Shown: one piece after another, positions 7,041 through 8,499 of the stretch | Layout: every line of letters begins with the position of its first letter | Numbering within the stretch: position 1 is the stretch's first letter | Origin: Thermoleophilia bacterium | Lineage (GTDB): Bacteria > Actinomycetota > Thermoleophilia > Gaiellales > SKUG01 | Reading direction: 5' to 3' | DNA: 8,499 bases | Assembly (NCBI GenBank): GCA_020438525.1 | Contig: JAGQUL010000026.1 | Coordinates: 228-8,726, forward strand | Made by a program: the position numbers and the translations under genes | Notes under the pieces: generated by a model | What the model was told of the DNA's origin: nothing | Database searches by the model: none | What the model saw: only the letters and a program-made list of their open reading frames with translations

Positions 7041-7628
7041 TCAGCCCTTCGGGGCGAACGCGACGCTGTCGACGCCCACGACCGCGGCAACGCGCGGATC
7101 GTCGAAGCGCACCATCACCTTGTCGGGCGTGTCGAAGCCGCGCGCGCCGTACGCGCCGTAGGGGACGCTCACCTGCGAGCCGCTCTCCGGGACGCGGTCG
7201 ATCGGCATCGAGATGATCGCATCCATCCCGTCGCCCATGCCCTCGTAGTAGTGCAGCTGCGACAGGTGCCAGACGCCCTGACCAGCACCGAGCACCGCCA
7301 CGGACGTGCGTGCGAAGCGACCGGCGGCGGGGTCTTCGGTGTCGCCCTCGGACACGGCAAGCTTGCGTGCGGCCTGCACTGCGTCATCGAGCGATCCGGT
7401 CACCCGGTACCACGGCTCGCGCGTGTCGTTGCGCACCGAGAAGCGCGTGGCGAACGAGCCGTGCTTGTCGACCTCGTGCCCGTGGTAGCGGACCGTGACG
7501 AGCCCGTCGGTGTCGGCCGGCTCGTCCTTCCAGTCGAGCATCGGCGCATCAGGCGCGGGGCCGGTCGCGGCCGGCAGCGGCTGCGCCTTCACGAAGGGGG
7601 CGGTGGTGGCGGGGCGTGCGAGGTTCAT
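7041..7628 (-). CDS. Conserved-looking hypothetical protein, 195 aa
   Basis: I do not recognise a family. The protein begins with about 30 residues rich in Ala and Pro (ATTAPFVKAQPLPAATGPAPDAP) and has no clear signal peptide or membrane helix. The rest alternates beta-like segments (GLVTVRYHGHEV, FATRFSVRND, ISMPIDRVP, KVMVRFDD, VAAVVGVDSVAF) with one probable amphipathic helix (SLDDAVQAARKLAVSE, about 79-94). An aromatic, Gly-rich stretch HLSQLHYYEGMGDGMDA lies near 121-137. The fold is probably small, soluble and mostly beta. The frame stays open upstream through the ppc gene, but the ATG at 7628 is supported by a GGAGG ribosome site 9 nt ahead and by the start of sensible protein composition. 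It lies 101 bp downstream of ppc and 31 bp upstream of udgB on the same strand; neither neighbour indicates its function. Confidence 0.75.
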   Translation of the reverse strand: MNLARPATTAPFVKAQPLPAATGPAPDAPMLDWKDEPADTDGLVTVRYHGHEVDKHGSFATRFSVRNDTREPWYRVTGSLDDAVQAARKLAVSEGDTEDPAAGRFARTSVAVLGAGQGVWHLSQLHYYEGMGDGMDAIISMPIDRVPESGSQVSVPYGAYGARGFDTPDKVMVRFDDPRVAAVVGVDSVAFAPKG

Positions 7629-7637
7629 GCAGGGGAT

Positions 7638-7642
7638 CCTCC
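7638..7642 (-). promoter_or_regulatory. Ribosome binding site of the 195-aa hypothetical gene
   Basis: GGAGG on the minus strand, 9 nt before the ATG at 7628. It decides the start against the much longer open frame that continues to 8237 across the ppc gene. Confidence 0.7.
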
Positions 7643-7682
7643 ACCCCCGCCTCGCGCGAGCGCACGTATCGGGCGACGACGA

Positions 7683-7698
7683 CGGCCCGCGCGGGCCG
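7683..7698 (-). terminator. Possible GC hairpin downstream of ppc
   Basis: CGGCCCGCGCGGGCCG is a perfect 16-bp palindrome, able to fold as a 6-bp all-GC stem with a GCGC loop, 31 bp past the ppc stop. No T-run follows (the sequence is TCGTCGTCG), so it is not a classical intrinsic terminator, although such hairpins without U-tracts are common in high-GC actinobacteria. It could instead be a protein-binding palindrome for the downstream gene. Confidence 0.35.
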
Positions 7699-7729
7699 CA
7701 GGCGTGGCCTTCTGCTGGTGCAGGCGTGG
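7698..7729. repeat. Direct repeat pair GCAGGCGTGG in the ppc–hypothetical gap
   Basis: GCAGGCGTGG occurs at 7698-7707 and again at 7720-7729, with starts 22 bp apart (two helical turns), between the ppc stop and the palindrome at 7683-7698. It may be a pair of regulator half-sites, or chance in GC-rich DNA. Confidence 0.3.
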
Positions 7730-8499
7730 TCAGCCGGTGTTGCGCAGCGCCGCCGCGATGCCCGCGATCGACCGTGCGAGCACGCGGGCACGCTCGTCGC
7801 GCTGCGGGTCGTCGTCGGGCGTGGCCCGATAGCTCTCGAGCAGCTCCACCTGGATCAGGTTGATCGGGTCGACGTACGGGTTGCGCAGCTGGATCGAGCG
7901 CTGGATCGCCTGCTGCGAGTCGAGCAGCTCTGCGGTGTCGACGATCGCGAGCACGGCCTGCACGGTGCGCTCGTGCTCGTGCTCGATCGCGGCCCAGATC
8001 CGGTCGCGGTCGTCGACCGGCGGCACCAGGTCGAGGTAGGTGCGGGCGATCGGCATGCTCGCCTTGGCGAGCGTCATCTCGAGGTTCGACACGAGCGCGC
8101 GGAAGTATGGCCAGCGCTCGCGCATCTCTCGCAGGCGGTCGAGGCCCTCGCTCGATGCCGCGAGCGGCGCGAGCGCGGTGCCGCAGCCGTACCAGCTCGG
8201 CAGCAGGCAGCGGTTCTGCGTCCACGCGAACACCCACGGGATGGCGCGCAGGTCCTCGATCCGGCGAGAGGCGGTGCGCGAGGCCGGCCGGCTGCCGATG
8301 TTGAGCTTGGCGATCTCGTCGATCGGCGTGATGCTGCGGAAGAAGTCCACGAACCCGTCGGTCTCGTACACCAGGGAGCGGTACTCGCGGTGCGCCAACT
8401 CCGACAGCTCGTCCATGATCGACTCGGCGCGGGCACGCTGCTCGTCGTCGAGCCCGTCGGCATCGAGCACCGAGGCCTCGATGGTGGCGCTGACCATCG
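7730..8499 (-). CDS. ppc: Phosphoenolpyruvate carboxylase, C-terminal part (5' truncated by window)
   Basis: This is the last ~256 residues of an enzyme usually about 900 long. PEPC carboxylates phosphoenolpyruvate with bicarbonate to oxaloacetate, replenishing the TCA cycle in the cytoplasm. The match is clear: KLNIGSRPASR, IEDLRAIPWVFAWTQNR then LLPSWYGCGTAL, WPYFRALVSNLEM, QRSIQLRNPYVDPIN and the canonical terminus IAAALRNTG. By alignment from memory with the E. coli enzyme, three residues of the aspartate-inhibitor site are present: Lys in LEMTLAK (E. coli Lys773), Arg in SIQLRN (Arg832) and Asn in RNTG (Asn881). The fourth, Arg587, lies outside the window. The enzyme is therefore probably feedback-inhibited by aspartate or malate. 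The ATG at 8497 is an internal methionine, not the start. The gene is complete at its 3' end. Confidence 0.96.
   Translation of the reverse strand, partial: MVSATIEASVLDADGLDDEQRARAESIMDELSELAHREYRSLVYETDGFVDFFRSITPIDEIAKLNIGSRPASRTASRRIEDLRAIPWVFAWTQNRCLLPSWYGCGTALAPLAASSEGLDRLREMRERWPYFRALVSNLEMTLAKASMPIARTYLDLVPPVDDRDRIWAAIEHEHERTVQAVLAIVDTAELLDSQQAIQRSIQLRNPYVDPINLIQVELLESYRATPDDDPQRDERARVLARSIAGIAAALRNTG

Noticed and set aside
7010..7090. TTG start at 7090 for the uracil-DNA glycosylase
   Set aside because: It would overlap the upstream gene by 50 bp, adds Arg/Ser-rich residues unlike the family, and has no support compared with GTG 7009 behind a TAnnnT box.
7629..8237. N-terminal extension of the 195-aa hypothetical protein across the ppc gene
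   Set aside because: The extension overlaps clear PEPC coding sequence in another frame, and the ATG at 7628 has its own GGAGG ribosome site.

Overview
The window is very GC-rich (roughly 70% by eye) and densely coded. It looks like chromosomal DNA of a high-GC actinobacterium. The grounds are codon use dominated by G/C third positions, the lhr–nei gene pair (adjacent in mycobacteria as Rv3296–Rv3297), a LexA box of the Bacillus/actinobacterial type, and TAnnnT -10 boxes placed 6-7 nt before start codons as in leaderless actinobacterial promoters. The class or genus cannot be fixed from what is here. No phage, IS, CRISPR, tRNA or rRNA signal was seen.

Layout. At the left edge is the 3' part of a plus-strand gene for a Met/Gly/Pro-repeat protein with a glycine-zipper hydrophobic region (1-455). 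All other genes lie on the minus strand, so in transcription order (right to left) they are: the C-terminal third of phosphoenolpyruvate carboxylase (7730-8499, running off the window); an unrecognised 195-residue protein with its own good ribosome site (7041-7628); a family 5 (UdgB-type) uracil-DNA glycosylase (6263-7009); the giant helicase Lhr (1291-6225); and a Nei2-like Fpg/Nei DNA glycosylase (481-1275). The first gene and nei converge with 25 bp between them.

The core of the window is a three-gene DNA-repair cluster: UdgB – Lhr – Nei2. UdgB removes uracil, hypoxanthine and related deaminated bases. Nei removes oxidised bases and cuts the resulting abasic site. Lhr is an ATP-driven 3'-5' translocase/helicase that prefers RNA:DNA hybrids. 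The nei ribosome site overlaps the lhr stop codon, so these two are almost certainly one transcript. The gap between udgB and lhr holds a sequence that fits the Gram-positive LexA consensus at every position (6248-6261). It sits just upstream of a -10 box (6232-6237) that places transcription start on or near the lhr ATG. The simplest reading is that lhr–nei is an SOS-inducible, leaderless operon, while udgB has its own leaderless promoter overlapped by an inverted repeat.

No wholly novel system is evident. The points most worth following are the LexA control of lhr–nei, the inverted repeat over the udgB start, the two unrecognised proteins, and the long basic linker inside Lhr. There is no gene-free stretch above about 100 bp.
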